The notes beneath the pieces were generated by a model. The model was not told the DNA's origin, did no database searches, and saw nothing but the letters and a program-made list of their open reading frames with translations. From Mucilaginibacter sp. cycad4 (GTDB taxonomy: Bacteria > Bacteroidota > Bacteroidia > Sphingobacteriales > Sphingobacteriaceae), in NCBI RefSeq assembly GCF_034263275.1, contig NZ_CP139559.1:3906001-3970000 (forward strand): a stretch of DNA of 64,000 bases, given 5' to 3'. Positions 16,154 through 25,728 of the stretch are shown here, in pieces. The position numbers and the translations under genes are program-made. Numbering within the stretch: the first letter of the stretch is position 1; each line of letters begins with the position of its first letter.

Positions 16154-17806
16154 TTAAAGCGAAACCCCTCTTTTCCATGGGATAAAATCATCCTGACCGT
16201 GGCGCACAGCGTGAACTTCAATTTCGCCGCTGGCTACTTTTATCACATAATCCAGGATGCGTTCACCTGCCTGTTCAATGGTTTCATCGCCCTCCACAAT
16301 AGTACCGGTATTGATATCGATAATATCGCTCATGCGGTTAAATAATGCGGTGTTAGTAGCAATTTTCACAACCGGGGCTATCGGGTTACCCGTAGGCGTA
16401 CCTAAGCCGGTGGTAAACAATACTATATTCGCTCCCGAGCCAACTTCGGCCGTGGTTGATTCCACATCGTTACCCGGCGTACAAAGCAGGTTAAGTCCAG
16501 GTTGTGTTACCTTTTCGGGATAATCCAACACATCGGCCACAGGTGATGTACCGCCTTTTTTGGCAGCTCCCGCAGATTTAATAGCATCGGTGATCAAACC
16601 ATCTTTAATATTGCCCGGCGAGGGGTTCATGTAAAAACCAGAACCAGCTTCTTCTGCCCTTTGGCTATAAGTACGCACCAAATCGGCAAAGCGATCTGCT
16701 TTAGATTTATCTAAGCAGCGGTCAATCAGGTTTTGCTCAACGCCGCAAAGCTCAGGAAACTCGGCTAAAATAACCGAACCACCCATAGCCACCAGCAGAT
16801 CGGAGGTGTAACCTATGGCGGGGTTTGCTGAAATGCCCGAAAATCCATCCGAACCGCCACACTCCAACCCAATAGTCAACTTACTTAAAGGGGCTGGTTT
16901 ACGGGCAAACTGGTTAGCCTGCATCAAGCCTGCAAGTGTTTGCCTGATAGCCTGTTCCAACAAATCGGCTTCTTTACCTGTTTTCTGCTGATCTAAAATG
17001 TATAACGGTTTATTAAATTCCGGTGAACGTTTACTGATCTCCTCCTGCAAGGTCTTCACTTCGGCATTCTGACAGCCAAGGCTTAATACTGTTGCCCCTG
17101 CAACGTTAGGATGGGTAATATAACCGGCCAGCAAACCACAAAGCGCCGTTGAATCCTGGCGGGTACCACCGCAACCACCTGTATGCGTTAAAAACTTAAT
17201 CCCATCAACATTAGGAAAAACTTTATTGCCGGCACTTTGAGTGGTATCGCTGCCTATTTCGGTATATAAAACCTCATCTATCTCCGCGCCTGCTTTTATT
17301 TTACCGATAAGCTCCTGGGCTTTGATCTCGTATGTTTTTTTGCGGCCGTAACCCAAAGGCTTTACCAATGCCTCCTGTAATACTTCAATATTGCGGTTTT
17401 CGCAAAATACCATCGGTACAACCAGCCAGTAATTTGCGGTGCCCACACTGCCATCTCCGCGGTGATAGCCGTTAAATGTTTTACCCTCCCACTTGCTGAT
17501 ATCAGGCCTGTGCCAATCAGTATGGCTTTGGCCCGTTAAAAAGCTATTTGCCGCATGTTTTACATTGGCGGTACTAAGCAACCCTCCTACCGGGATCAGG
17601 CTCTGGGCTTTGCCCACCAGTACGCCATACATGATGATTTCGCCACCTTCCGGAATTTCGACAATAGCAAATTTATGCTTTGCCGGAATCAGCTCTTTTA
17701 CTGTATAAGTTTCGCCTTTGTAAGTAACCTGCTCATTAGCCTGCAGATCGGTAAGTGCTACAAGCACATTATCGGCCGGGTGTACTTTTAATATATTCTG
17801 TTTCAT
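16154..17806 (-). CDS. uxaA: altronate dehydratase
   Basis: Cytoplasmic enzyme dehydrating D-altronate to 2-keto-3-deoxy-D-gluconate in galacturonate catabolism. The 550 residues comprise an N-terminal SAF domain (about 1-95, with LVALTDLQANEQVTYKG) joined to the catalytic half, which begins GYHRGDGSVGTANYWLVVP. Further hallmarks are THTGGCGGTRQDS, LSLGCQNAE, GLECGGSDGFSGISANPAIG and GLGTPTGNPIAPVVKI. Conserved Cys and His residues that bind the iron cofactor in the family are present. The gene follows uxaB by 12 bp, so the last two oxidation and dehydration steps are coupled. Its 3' side is bounded by a palindromic repeat. Confidence 0.95.
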   Translation of the reverse strand: MKQNILKVHPADNVLVALTDLQANEQVTYKGETYTVKELIPAKHKFAIVEIPEGGEIIMYGVLVGKAQSLIPVGGLLSTANVKHAANSFLTGQSHTDWHRPDISKWEGKTFNGYHRGDGSVGTANYWLVVPMVFCENRNIEVLQEALVKPLGYGRKKTYEIKAQELIGKIKAGAEIDEVLYTEIGSDTTQSAGNKVFPNVDGIKFLTHTGGCGGTRQDSTALCGLLAGYITHPNVAGATVLSLGCQNAEVKTLQEEISKRSPEFNKPLYILDQQKTGKEADLLEQAIRQTLAGLMQANQFARKPAPLSKLTIGLECGGSDGFSGISANPAIGYTSDLLVAMGGSVILAEFPELCGVEQNLIDRCLDKSKADRFADLVRTYSQRAEEAGSGFYMNPSPGNIKDGLITDAIKSAGAAKKGGTSPVADVLDYPEKVTQPGLNLLCTPGNDVESTTAEVGSGANIVLFTTGLGTPTGNPIAPVVKIATNTALFNRMSDIIDINTGTIVEGDETIEQAGERILDYVIKVASGEIEVHAVRHGQDDFIPWKRGVSL

Positions 17807-17818
17807 CTGTCCTCCTAT

Positions 17819-19312
17819 TTAAATAGCGCTTATTTCCAGTTTTCCCTGTTCGTTAATAAGCTTAAACTGCGCTGTCACTGCTTCAGTAAAGCCTGGCAAC
17901 GTTGTCAAATCTACATCCCAAAGGCTTTTATTTTTAAGGATACCCGCTATCGCAATTTCAGCATCAGCCCCGTTCCATGCTTTGCTTAAAGCCGGTGCCT
18001 GGTCATCCGTTACCGTATAATTATCCGAATACGCCACTCCGGTATATTTGCCGTCAGCGGTTTCGGTGATCTGCATAAAGCGGATAAAAGCTGCAAAACC
18101 CAGGGCCATCAATTGCGGTGCCTTATTGTTTTGTTTATAATAGTTCAATAATAACGGAATAACCCTCATTTTAATTTTAGTGGCATACTGCACCGAAATA
18201 CTCAGCCACTCGTGCCTGATATTTGGATTGCGAAACCTATCAAGTACTTTATTGCCAAAATCCCGGGCTACATCTTCATCAATCTGGTATGGGATAGATG
18301 GCATGATCTCCGTAAACATCAGTTGGGTGATGAATTTGGTAAAATGCGCATCGTCCATTGCTTCCTTAACCGTTTTAAAGCCGGAAAGATAGGCTACGGC
18401 GCAACTTAAGGTATGCGTACCGTTAAGCAGCCTCAGTTTCAACTCCCTGAACAGCTCAATGTCAGGAGTGATCACAACACCCTTATCAGCCTGCGCAAAA
18501 GATAAAACTTCAGCTATTTTTTCATCGCCCTGGATAGCCCAAAGACTGTAGGTTTCGGACATGATGCTGAGGTTATCGGTATAACCGCGCTCGGTTTCCA
18601 TGGCGTCATTTAACTGCTGATCCGGCCTGCCGGGGACAATCCTGTCTACCAGTGAATTGCAGAAACTATTACTGCTCTCCAGCCAGTCCATAAAGGCGGG
18701 TTCCAGTTTATTCAGGTGAGCAAGCTCTAATACAATAGACTCCAGCTTTTTGCCGTTATCGATGATCAGTTCGGTTGGGATGATCACCAGGCCGGTATCA
18801 GGCCTTCCGTTAAAAGCCCTGTAACGCTCATATAAAATAGCCAGTAATTTGCCGGGAAATGATACCGGCGGATGTTTACGTACATCCTCTTTCACCAATT
18901 GGATCCCGACTTCGGTTGTGTTGGAAATCACTACCTGTAAATCCTTGCTCCGCGCTATCTCCAGGATCTCTTCCCACTCGCTTGAAGCTGAAAGCACCCT
19001 GCTAATTGCCGAACAGATCACCTGCTCATTAACTTCTTCGCCGTTTTCAATGCCTTTTGAATAGATGGTGTACAAACCATCCTGCATATCAAAATCCGTT
19101 GTCGAGCCTTTGTCGGTCGATTTAACAACCGCAACCCTTCCGTTGAAGGTCCCGGCGCGGTTAGCTTTATCGATAAAGTAATCGGGCAAACCACGTAACA
19201 ATACGCCCGTTCCGAATTGCAGCACCTTTTCGGGCAGATCGAACACGTTAGCAGGAGGCAACTCATTTGCCGGTACCGTTGTTTTGTTCAGGTTATATCG
19301 TGATAATATCAT
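17819..19312 (-). CDS. uxaB: tagaturonate reductase (altronate oxidoreductase)
   Basis: NAD-dependent reductase converting D-tagaturonate to D-altronate. The 497-residue protein shows the polyol/mannitol dehydrogenase pattern: nucleotide-binding start VLQFGTGVLLRGLPDYFIDK, VISNTTEVGIQL, SLVDRIVPGRPD, and a catalytic region LKLRLLNGTHTLSCAVAYLS with the conserved Lys/Asn-Gly-x-His arrangement. A C-terminal domain follows with MRVIPLLLNYYK. No signal peptide is present, as expected for a cytoplasmic enzyme. It sits 24 bp after the GH105 gene and 12 bp before uxaA. The galacturonate isomerase (uxaC) that would act before it is not in this window. Confidence 0.93.
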   Translation of the reverse strand: MILSRYNLNKTTVPANELPPANVFDLPEKVLQFGTGVLLRGLPDYFIDKANRAGTFNGRVAVVKSTDKGSTTDFDMQDGLYTIYSKGIENGEEVNEQVICSAISRVLSASSEWEEILEIARSKDLQVVISNTTEVGIQLVKEDVRKHPPVSFPGKLLAILYERYRAFNGRPDTGLVIIPTELIIDNGKKLESIVLELAHLNKLEPAFMDWLESSNSFCNSLVDRIVPGRPDQQLNDAMETERGYTDNLSIMSETYSLWAIQGDEKIAEVLSFAQADKGVVITPDIELFRELKLRLLNGTHTLSCAVAYLSGFKTVKEAMDDAHFTKFITQLMFTEIMPSIPYQIDEDVARDFGNKVLDRFRNPNIRHEWLSISVQYATKIKMRVIPLLLNYYKQNNKAPQLMALGFAAFIRFMQITETADGKYTGVAYSDNYTVTDDQAPALSKAWNGADAEIAIAGILKNKSLWDVDLTTLPGFTEAVTAQFKLINEQGKLEISAI

Positions 19313-19336
19313 GTGCTTATTAATTGTAATAGGTTA

Positions 19337-21250
19337 CTATTTTTTTGTTTGAGGAATTTGTTTAACCAGCCAGTTGACTAAATCGTTGGCTGCTTTTAAA
19401 TTATCATAATCGGGGGGCAGTTTCCGGCCATCTGTATATTCGTTATAAAACCAGGGGTCGCCAACTGCAAACACAGTACCCTTACCGTATTTAGCAGTGG
19501 CAACAATGATATCCTTACCGTTAGTTAACTGCGGTACAGCAGGTTTAGTCAGCTGCAGGGTGCTCAACTCCTTGATGTAAACCTTACGCGCTGTTTTAAA
19601 GATAGAATTATCTGATGGTATGTTGATAGCGCCCTGTTCAAAGTTGCGCCCAACTACCCGGTTAACGCTATTTAAGTTAAAGCTGATGCCAAATTTGGCC
19701 ATCAGTTTGTTCAGGTGTGTAAACTCGGCATTGCCGGTATCGTTGTTTAAAACAACCAATACACCGCCATTTTTTACCCAATTACTGATGTTTTTAATAT
19801 GTGGTTCTTCGATATATTTAGCATCCGGGTTTTCCTTTGGGATATCGGGATCAACAATAATATAAGCGGCCGCTTTTTTCAGATTTATATCATCAGGTGC
19901 TTCGTTTAATGTTTTGGTGTGCAAACCGTAATTGTTGAAGATCTGCCCAAAAAACGAAAAACCATTGTTATCCAGTTCATCCCATTTATAATGGAAGGGG
20001 ATGCTTTTGCCGCTAACATCTGCGTGGTGTTCGTTATTAAAATAGCTATCCAAAAGTACCGTTTTTCCTTTGCCCGCGTTCAGGTTAGCCAGGCGTTCCA
20101 TCTCCACACTGGCCAGCATAAATGCGCCAACGCCTTTAGTTTCGTTGGTGACGGTTTTTACGCCGATGTAGTATTCATAGCTACCGTCGCGGTAAGGCTC
20201 GCCGCCAACACCTACGGCACCTGCGGTACCTTTCAAATTTACCTGCCCGTTAGCATCTGTTTCGATGAAATTTTTGATAATACCTTCATAGGCCTTTTGA
20301 GCTACCGGCAAATATTTTTGAGGAAGATACCCTTCCCTTACGCCTTTAGCAAACGCATAAACAAACATGCACGATGCTGATGCTTCCAAATAATTACCCT
20401 TTTTGCTGCCCTTATCAAGCACCTGGTACCACAAGCCAGAACCCGGGTCCTGACTACCCTGTATAGCCATAGCAAGGCGGTTCAAAATAGCGATCAACGC
20501 TGCACGTTTAGGATGATTGGCCGGGAAATAGGGTAACACATCAACCAGCCCCATGGCATACCAGCCATCGGCACGGGCCCATAAACTGGCCGACAAACCC
20601 GTTTGAGGGTTAGCCCAGCGTTCTTTTTTGCTTTGATCCCAGGCATGGTACAATAAGCCCGTTTTATTATCCCGCGAATGTTGCTCCATTAAAATAAACT
20701 GATCTGCTATCTGGTCAAAGTCAGCATCTTCGTGGTAAACTGAAGCGTATTGGGCATAAAAGGGTTCGGCCATGTACAAACCATCAAGCCACATCTGGTT
20801 GGGATATCGCTTTTTATGCCAAAAACCTCCTTCAGGCGTTTTGGGTTGCTCACTTATCTGCTTACGAAGCAGAGCTGCTGCTTTATGGTATTTTGGGGTA
20901 TTTAATACCTGATGCAGCAGTAACAGGCTCCGGCCCGGTAGGATATTATCCAGCGTATAATCATTGGCTTTATAGGTTCGGATAACTCCATCCGTGCCCA
21001 CATACCTGTCCATCGCTTTTTGGATATAAGTAAAATATTCGGCTTTGGCCGATTGCTGCCAAACGCTTTGCAGCCCCTGCAAAACTACCCCCTGATCGTA
21101 CGACCAGTTGGCGCCCGGTAACGAATCTGCCCAGATATGCATAGCAGTGTTAGCCATCCGCTGTGACCATGGCAGCGTTTGTGCCCTGAGCCCCAGGCCC
21201 GCGAACAGGAAAGTACCTAACAATAATATCTTCTTCATTATACAGCTCAT
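19337..21250 (-). CDS. GH105 unsaturated galacturonyl hydrolase with C-terminal DUF4350-like domain
   Basis: Exported 637-residue protein. Residues about 25-390 form a GH105 six-hairpin barrel of the YteR/YesR type, which hydrates and releases 4,5-unsaturated galacturonate from lyase products. The active-site aspartates fall in QMWLDGLYM (D156) and WARADGWYAMG (D228). Residues about 400-637 form an extra alpha/beta domain (KTVLLDSYFNNEHHADVSGK, VKNGGVLVVLNND, FAVGDPWFYNEYTDGRK) of the DUF4350/glutamine-amidotransferase-like kind often fused to Bacteroidota GH105 enzymes. The ATG at 21250 overlaps the CE8 stop as ATGA, implying coupled translation. A second ATG at 21238 would start directly on MKKILLLGTFLFAGLG. 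Confidence 0.9.
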   Translation of the reverse strand: MSCIMKKILLLGTFLFAGLGLRAQTLPWSQRMANTAMHIWADSLPGANWSYDQGVVLQGLQSVWQQSAKAEYFTYIQKAMDRYVGTDGVIRTYKANDYTLDNILPGRSLLLLHQVLNTPKYHKAAALLRKQISEQPKTPEGGFWHKKRYPNQMWLDGLYMAEPFYAQYASVYHEDADFDQIADQFILMEQHSRDNKTGLLYHAWDQSKKERWANPQTGLSASLWARADGWYAMGLVDVLPYFPANHPKRAALIAILNRLAMAIQGSQDPGSGLWYQVLDKGSKKGNYLEASASCMFVYAFAKGVREGYLPQKYLPVAQKAYEGIIKNFIETDANGQVNLKGTAGAVGVGGEPYRDGSYEYYIGVKTVTNETKGVGAFMLASVEMERLANLNAGKGKTVLLDSYFNNEHHADVSGKSIPFHYKWDELDNNGFSFFGQIFNNYGLHTKTLNEAPDDINLKKAAAYIIVDPDIPKENPDAKYIEEPHIKNISNWVKNGGVLVVLNNDTGNAEFTHLNKLMAKFGISFNLNSVNRVVGRNFEQGAINIPSDNSIFKTARKVYIKELSTLQLTKPAVPQLTNGKDIIVATAKYGKGTVFAVGDPWFYNEYTDGRKLPPDYDNLKAANDLVNWLVKQIPQTKK

Positions 21251-22239
21251 TTTATTAACGTTACATCCCAGTTATCATTCCCGGCAAGAATGTTATTCAA
21301 AGTATATTTTTTTATTTCGGCCTCAGTTAATTGGTGCGACCATGGCACACGTTTGCTGATATCGGTACCGATGCATTTGTATTCGGCAAAAAAGGCGGTC
21401 TTTTCATTGTCAGGGTTACGCCAGTTATCCCAGCCCTGGGCGCAGATGTGGCCCCCCATTGTTGTATTGATAAAAACCGATTGGGCATATGGCCGCCACG
21501 GCCTGCCCAGGTAAACTTTTTTAACAGAAGTATCAGCAGCTTCAAGCCGGCAGTTCAAAAACACAAAACCAAATTGTTGCTGCGGTGTAGTTGCAGGAGC
21601 CGTTATAAAAGAGTTTCGGAGGCTTTTGATCATACAGTTTTGGAAAACCACGGTGGCCTCGCCGAAAATAAAATCGGTTGTACCTTCCATATAACAGTCT
21701 TTATAAAACTGGCGGCTGTTTTCCGTCCCTGCATAAAGCGTATCCTGGTTGCCAAGCAGCCGGCAATTGATCACGGCACACCTGTCGCCCTCAACATGTA
21801 AAGCTACCGCCTGCCCTACCGGCCCTGCAGCATTTGTTATGGTTAAATTCCTGGCGATAAAATCATTGCCCTGTACCAAAACAGTGTAGGAAGTGTAAGT
21901 GGTAAATTCAGTTTTTCCGAAGGCATCTTTCCCTTGCGGGTTTGCCTTGCCCGAGAAATCGCTGTTGGTGATGATGGTGTTATTTTGACCATCGCCTATC
22001 AATTCGATATTACATTTCCATGAGGGGATCACCAGTTTTTCCTGGTATACACCGGCTTTTATGTAAATGCTAACCCTTTGCTGCGACAGGTCACGAACGG
22101 CATTTACAGCCTGTTGGATGGTTTTGAAATCGCCGCTGCCATCCTGTGCAACAGTAAAGCGCTTTGGATAAACGACAGCCTGTGCCAGCAATACTGCAGG
22201 GGCAAAAACAATCCATATCAATAACGCCGCTCTCTTCAT
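21247..22239 (-). CDS. pectin methylesterase (CE8)
   Basis: Exported 330-residue carbohydrate esterase that removes methyl esters from homogalacturonan so that GH28 and lyases can act. After the signal peptide (MKRAALLIWIVFAPAVLLAQ) the right-handed beta-helix begins with GDFKTIQQAVNAVRD. CE8 active-site motifs are complete: QAVALHVEGDRCAVINCRLL, GNQDTLYAG, GTTDFIFGEATVVFQNC with the catalytic Asp, and YLGRPWRPYA with the Arg/Trp. Start and stop are coupled on both sides: TAATG with GH28 and ATGA with GH105. Length is typical of single-domain bacterial CE8 enzymes. Confidence 0.95.
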   Translation of the reverse strand: MKRAALLIWIVFAPAVLLAQAVVYPKRFTVAQDGSGDFKTIQQAVNAVRDLSQQRVSIYIKAGVYQEKLVIPSWKCNIELIGDGQNNTIITNSDFSGKANPQGKDAFGKTEFTTYTSYTVLVQGNDFIARNLTITNAAGPVGQAVALHVEGDRCAVINCRLLGNQDTLYAGTENSRQFYKDCYMEGTTDFIFGEATVVFQNCMIKSLRNSFITAPATTPQQQFGFVFLNCRLEAADTSVKKVYLGRPWRPYAQSVFINTTMGGHICAQGWDNWRNPDNEKTAFFAEYKCIGTDISKRVPWSHQLTEAEIKKYTLNNILAGNDNWDVTLIK

Positions 22240-23894
22240 TATTTTAAACCGGTTAATGCATTTTCGGTTGCTCCTGAAGCATACTCAACTTTTTTCCTGG
22301 CCTTAGCGGCATCCGTATTCAGCAATTTTATTTGCTGCGATTTCTTCCCGCTGATCTTCAACAACTGCTCTGTATTGCCATAGGTAATATGATCAAACGT
22401 AAGGTTGCTGCTATTTTGAATATTGATGAGCGGGTTGGTGTCTTTGCTTTCGAGGTGGATATTTTTCAGGGAGATGTTCTGTGCCTCTATTACATCCGCG
22501 CCTTTAACAGTTTTGAAAGTGCTGTTTTCGATATGAATGTCTTTAATCCCCATCTCGGGAAGCCCCCGGATCATGAGCGCCTTTTCAGCACCGTTACATA
22601 CTACGTTATCAACATAAAACTTACGGAACGACGGTGTAGCCTCAGTTACCGGCACAACAGCCTGGTCATTTACATCATCCGCTTCGCCGGGCGATTTGCC
22701 TCCGTAGTACATATCAAAAAGGATAGCTTCATGGAGGATCTCTTTCATGCTGATATTTTTGATGAAGATATTTTCAACTACACCGCCCCTGCCGCGCGTA
22801 GTTTTAAAACGCAGGCCGATATCCGTACCAATGAATGTACAGTTTGATACAAAAATATTACGCGCCCCGCCAGACATTTCACTGCCTATCACAAAACCGC
22901 CATGGGCACGATAAACCACGTTATTCCGCACTATTACATTTTCGGTTGGCTTTCCACGCTTACGGCCTTCTTCGTCCCGGCCCGATTTGATACAGATGCC
23001 GTCATCGCCGGCATCAAAAGTGCTGCCTTCAATCAACACATTCCGGCACGATTCTACATCGATACCGTCACCGTTTTGGGCGTTCCAGGGATTCCTGACC
23101 CTTGCGTTCTGTACGGTAAGGTCTTCGCATAGTAAAGTGTGGATATCCCATGCCGGCGAATTTTGAAGCGTAACACCCTGCAGCAATACTTTTTTACAAT
23201 TGGTAAGCACCAGCATATTAGGCCTGAAAAAATCTTTAAAAGGTTCGTTATCCTTTATAGTTTTTCCATTGCCAATCACGCCTGCCCCGGGGGCTTTGAG
23301 TCCCTTAACATAGCTTTCAGAAGGATACCATGACCTCCCATTTTCGCTTACTTCGCCCCCCGATGCTACCAGTTTTTTCCATTCGGCTTCGGTAAGCCTG
23401 TCTTTGCTGATGGCCCGCCAAACTTCACCGTGCCCATCAATGATCCCCTCGCCGGTAATGGCGATATTGGTAAGGTTGGTGCCCGATATAGGCGATTCAT
23501 TGCGCACAGCGGCATGGCCTTCATAATTACCTTCAACCAGTTTATATTGAGTTTTATCATCGGTAAACTGGAGCAGCGCCGCCCTGCTTACATGCAGGTT
23601 TACATTACTCTTCATCACCAGCGGCCCGGTTAGCCACAAGCCCTGCGGAATAAGTACTACCCCGCCGCCTTTGGCGCTGCAAGCGCTTATTGCTTTATTG
23701 ATACTGGTTGTATTTAACGTAATGCCATCGGCTTTGGCGCCATATTTTAAAATGTTGATGGTATCCTTTTTAAATACAGGCTTATTTACCTGTGGCAAAT
23801 GCTGCCAGGAATACTGTTGACCCTGTGCCTGCGATGTGACGCAACCCGCCAAAAGCAAAACCGCTATCCCTATCCTTGTTTTTATTACCGACAT
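22239..23894 (-). CDS. GH28 polygalacturonase, first gene of the pectin operon
   Basis: Exported 551-residue pectin hydrolase. A signal peptide ends near SQAQGQ. The beta-helix starts at NILKYGAKADGITLNTTSI. GH28 catalytic residues are present: NAQNGDGIDVESC (D276 and D279), DAGDDGICIKSG (D297 and D298), HGGFVIGSE (H331) and IGLRFKTTRGRGG. The length and the insertion around 155-220 suit exo-acting or rhamnogalacturonan-type bacterial GH28 enzymes rather than small fungal endo-enzymes. It is the promoter-proximal gene: a LacI-like operator lies 115-140 bp upstream of its ATG. Coupled by TAATG to CE8. Confidence 0.93.
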   Translation of the reverse strand: MSVIKTRIGIAVLLLAGCVTSQAQGQQYSWQHLPQVNKPVFKKDTINILKYGAKADGITLNTTSINKAISACSAKGGGVVLIPQGLWLTGPLVMKSNVNLHVSRAALLQFTDDKTQYKLVEGNYEGHAAVRNESPISGTNLTNIAITGEGIIDGHGEVWRAISKDRLTEAEWKKLVASGGEVSENGRSWYPSESYVKGLKAPGAGVIGNGKTIKDNEPFKDFFRPNMLVLTNCKKVLLQGVTLQNSPAWDIHTLLCEDLTVQNARVRNPWNAQNGDGIDVESCRNVLIEGSTFDAGDDGICIKSGRDEEGRKRGKPTENVIVRNNVVYRAHGGFVIGSEMSGGARNIFVSNCTFIGTDIGLRFKTTRGRGGVVENIFIKNISMKEILHEAILFDMYYGGKSPGEADDVNDQAVVPVTEATPSFRKFYVDNVVCNGAEKALMIRGLPEMGIKDIHIENSTFKTVKGADVIEAQNISLKNIHLESKDTNPLINIQNSSNLTFDHITYGNTEQLLKISGKKSQQIKLLNTDAAKARKKVEYASGATENALTGLK

Positions 23895-24008
23895 GTTTTT
23901 ATTTTAAAACAGCTATTTATCGCCTTATAATTGGTGAAGGACCATTAAATCCTAAACAAGATTAAAGGCTGACGGCAATAAAAAAAAGGATTTGCCCAAC
24001 TAAAACAG

Positions 24009-24034
24009 CGCAAACGTTCCCAGAAACGTTTGCG
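24009..24034. promoter_or_regulatory. LacI-type operator palindrome upstream of GH28
   Basis: CGCAAACGTT (24009-24018) and AACGTTTGCG (24025-24034) are perfect 10-bp inverted repeats separated by 6 bp. The half-site carries the AAACGTTT core with CG pairs typical of LacI/GalR-family operators. It lies in the 233-bp gap between the T6SS immunity gene and GH28, about 115 bp ahead of the GH28 ATG, where a regulator could block or activate the pectin operon. No LacI gene is in the window. Confidence 0.6.
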
Positions 24035-24127
24035 TAAATTTGAGCAGCTTAAAAGTGGGACCGGATTTCTTCAGTTAAACTACAACCAACTCCGGTTTAT
24101 GATGATTTTATTTGATGACGCGAAATA

Positions 24128-24904
24128 CTAAGCCGACCAGTGCACCATATCATAAGGATAATTTGGATGATTGGCATAACCGCTATCATCAAGTCCCAAA
24201 ATCTTGCTTACCGCGCCGGCCTCCCAGCTCCAGTAGCCCTTATATGAGCTCTCTTTTTTGTGATTTTCATACCAGGAATCGTCTTTGTGCAGGCGGTACC
24301 ATTTGTCGAGGTAAAGTTTCATTTCGCGCTCCGCATCGGCTTTAGGTATTTTTGTCAGATCATAAATATCCCTGTAAGCTTCGGTAATAAGGGTATCCGG
24401 CTGCGGGCTGCTCCCGGGCTTTTTGGTGTTGATGATATAACATAATAGGGGATCTGGTGCCCAGGTGGGGTAACTGGAACCACTATCCGACTGCCGGATG
24501 TAACTAATAACCGGCCCGTATACGTCATCAGGCACATTGAGCAAACTGCCTAAGGCCACCATATCAATCATATCAGCATAAAACGCATCGGCATCCCAGC
24601 CTTCGCCATAATACCCGGCAGCTGTTATATATTCTTTATAACACAGGCTGATATCATTCCCGACAGAATAGTTTAAATAAACCAGGTCAAGATGTTCCAT
24701 AGCAAGCATCCAGCTGTTTACCGGGCGAAACTTTCCCTGCTGTTTCAGGGTAACATTTTGTTCCCGGTACATTTTTATTATCGACTGCTTCTTATCAAAC
24801 ATTTTTTTAAAGAAAGCAGCATCTTTAAACCCGGCCCTCTGTTTAGTACCGGGAACTGCTGCCTCTGCCTGACTGTCGCCGAATATTTTAGTTAAAAATC
24901 CCAT
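24128..24904 (-). CDS. PoNi-type immunity protein (DUF1910/DUF1911)
   Basis: A 258-residue cytoplasmic protein. The C-terminal half carries the DUF1911 signature SYKGYWSWEAGAVSKILG, then LDDSGYANHPNYPYDMVHW. The N-terminal half (KKMFDKKQSIIKMYREQNVT) fits DUF1910. PoNi proteins neutralise PoNe-family DNase toxins of polymorphic and T6SS systems by direct binding. Here it is the last gene of the T6SS cargo operon, 101 bp after a SUKH-type immunity gene. The only toxin nearby has an HNH rather than a PD-(D/E)xK domain, so this may be an orphan immunity gene kept against rivals. Family assignment is confident, partner unknown. Confidence 0.85.
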   Translation of the reverse strand: MGFLTKIFGDSQAEAAVPGTKQRAGFKDAAFFKKMFDKKQSIIKMYREQNVTLKQQGKFRPVNSWMLAMEHLDLVYLNYSVGNDISLCYKEYITAAGYYGEGWDADAFYADMIDMVALGSLLNVPDDVYGPVISYIRQSDSGSSYPTWAPDPLLCYIINTKKPGSSPQPDTLITEAYRDIYDLTKIPKADAEREMKLYLDKWYRLHKDDSWYENHKKESSYKGYWSWEAGAVSKILGLDDSGYANHPNYPYDMVHWSA

Positions 24905-25005
24905 TAATCTATCTAAAACCTAATTTCACGATTGCCAGGTGTTGAAACCTTTTAACTGCCTGCGGCCAAAACCGGTTCAAAGGCAAAGCATTCACCACCT
25001 TTTCA

Positions 25006-25713
25006 TTATGCCTCAAGGCCTATCACTGTCCACTCATCAATTAAGGGGCATAACTCTTCATCCAGTTCAGGCGCTTCCCCTTTCCACCAAATGAAACCTT
25101 TCTTTTTGTCTTTCTCCTTCAGATTGAAGCACACGTAACCGCCACCGCCGTTCTGGAATAATGACACACAATCTTCCAGCTTAAACGGTAACGCTTCCTC
25201 ATCAATTTCATCAAGGATGCCCCATTCCAAGTCGGCCAGGAAAATCATATCCTGAGTGCTTGAATACCCCGTAGCGTGCGATGAATAATGAAACCAGCCG
25301 TTATGCAGGTTTTCATATAATGTTGTAACCGCCTCGGGCAGTAAATCCCATACCGCTTGTAATTTTGGCGTAAGCACCCGGCTTTTAGGATTTAGGCCAT
25401 TGTAGTACACGGGTTTGCCTGCAAGGTTTTTAATGGAATACAGCATCGATATCTCGCCGTCCCTGCTAATGAGATCGAGATCAAACAAATTATCTTTCAG
25501 AAATTTAGTGGTCGACTCCAGCTGGTACGGATACCTGGCCCATTCATTTAATAATATAGCCTTACGGGCCTCAAATTCGGGGACGCTAAAAATGTCTATC
25601 CAATATTGTGGTAAAGTAGCCACCACATCCTGTTCAAGTGCGGCAAACTCAACAATTTGTGCTACCGGCGGAAAACGTTCCAAATATTTTACTGTTTCAG
25701 CATTCATGTTCAT
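25006..25713 (-). CDS. SUKH (SMI1/KNR4)-type immunity protein
   Basis: A 235-residue cytoplasmic protein starting 15 bp after the HNH effector gene, the usual place for the cognate immunity gene. The C-terminal part has the SUKH-like ending CVSLFQNGGGGYVCFNLKEK, then GFIWWKGEAPELDEELCPLI and DEWTVIGLE, where an acidic, strand-rich domain reports on ligand binding. The N-terminal 100 residues are helical and less clear. SUKH proteins commonly neutralise nuclease toxins, including HNH/Endo VII types. I infer it protects against the adjacent effector. Function is inferred from fold and position. Confidence 0.75.
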   Translation of the reverse strand: MNMNAETVKYLERFPPVAQIVEFAALEQDVVATLPQYWIDIFSVPEFEARKAILLNEWARYPYQLESTTKFLKDNLFDLDLISRDGEISMLYSIKNLAGKPVYYNGLNPKSRVLTPKLQAVWDLLPEAVTTLYENLHNGWFHYSSHATGYSSTQDMIFLADLEWGILDEIDEEALPFKLEDCVSLFQNGGGGYVCFNLKEKDKKKGFIWWKGEAPELDEELCPLIDEWTVIGLEA

Positions 25714-25728
25714 TAATTTTTATTAAGC

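Noticed and set aside
24060..24096. CCGGA / TCCGG stem after the PoNi gene as a terminator
   Set aside because: The stem is only 5-6 bp with a 25-nt loop and a weak T-run.
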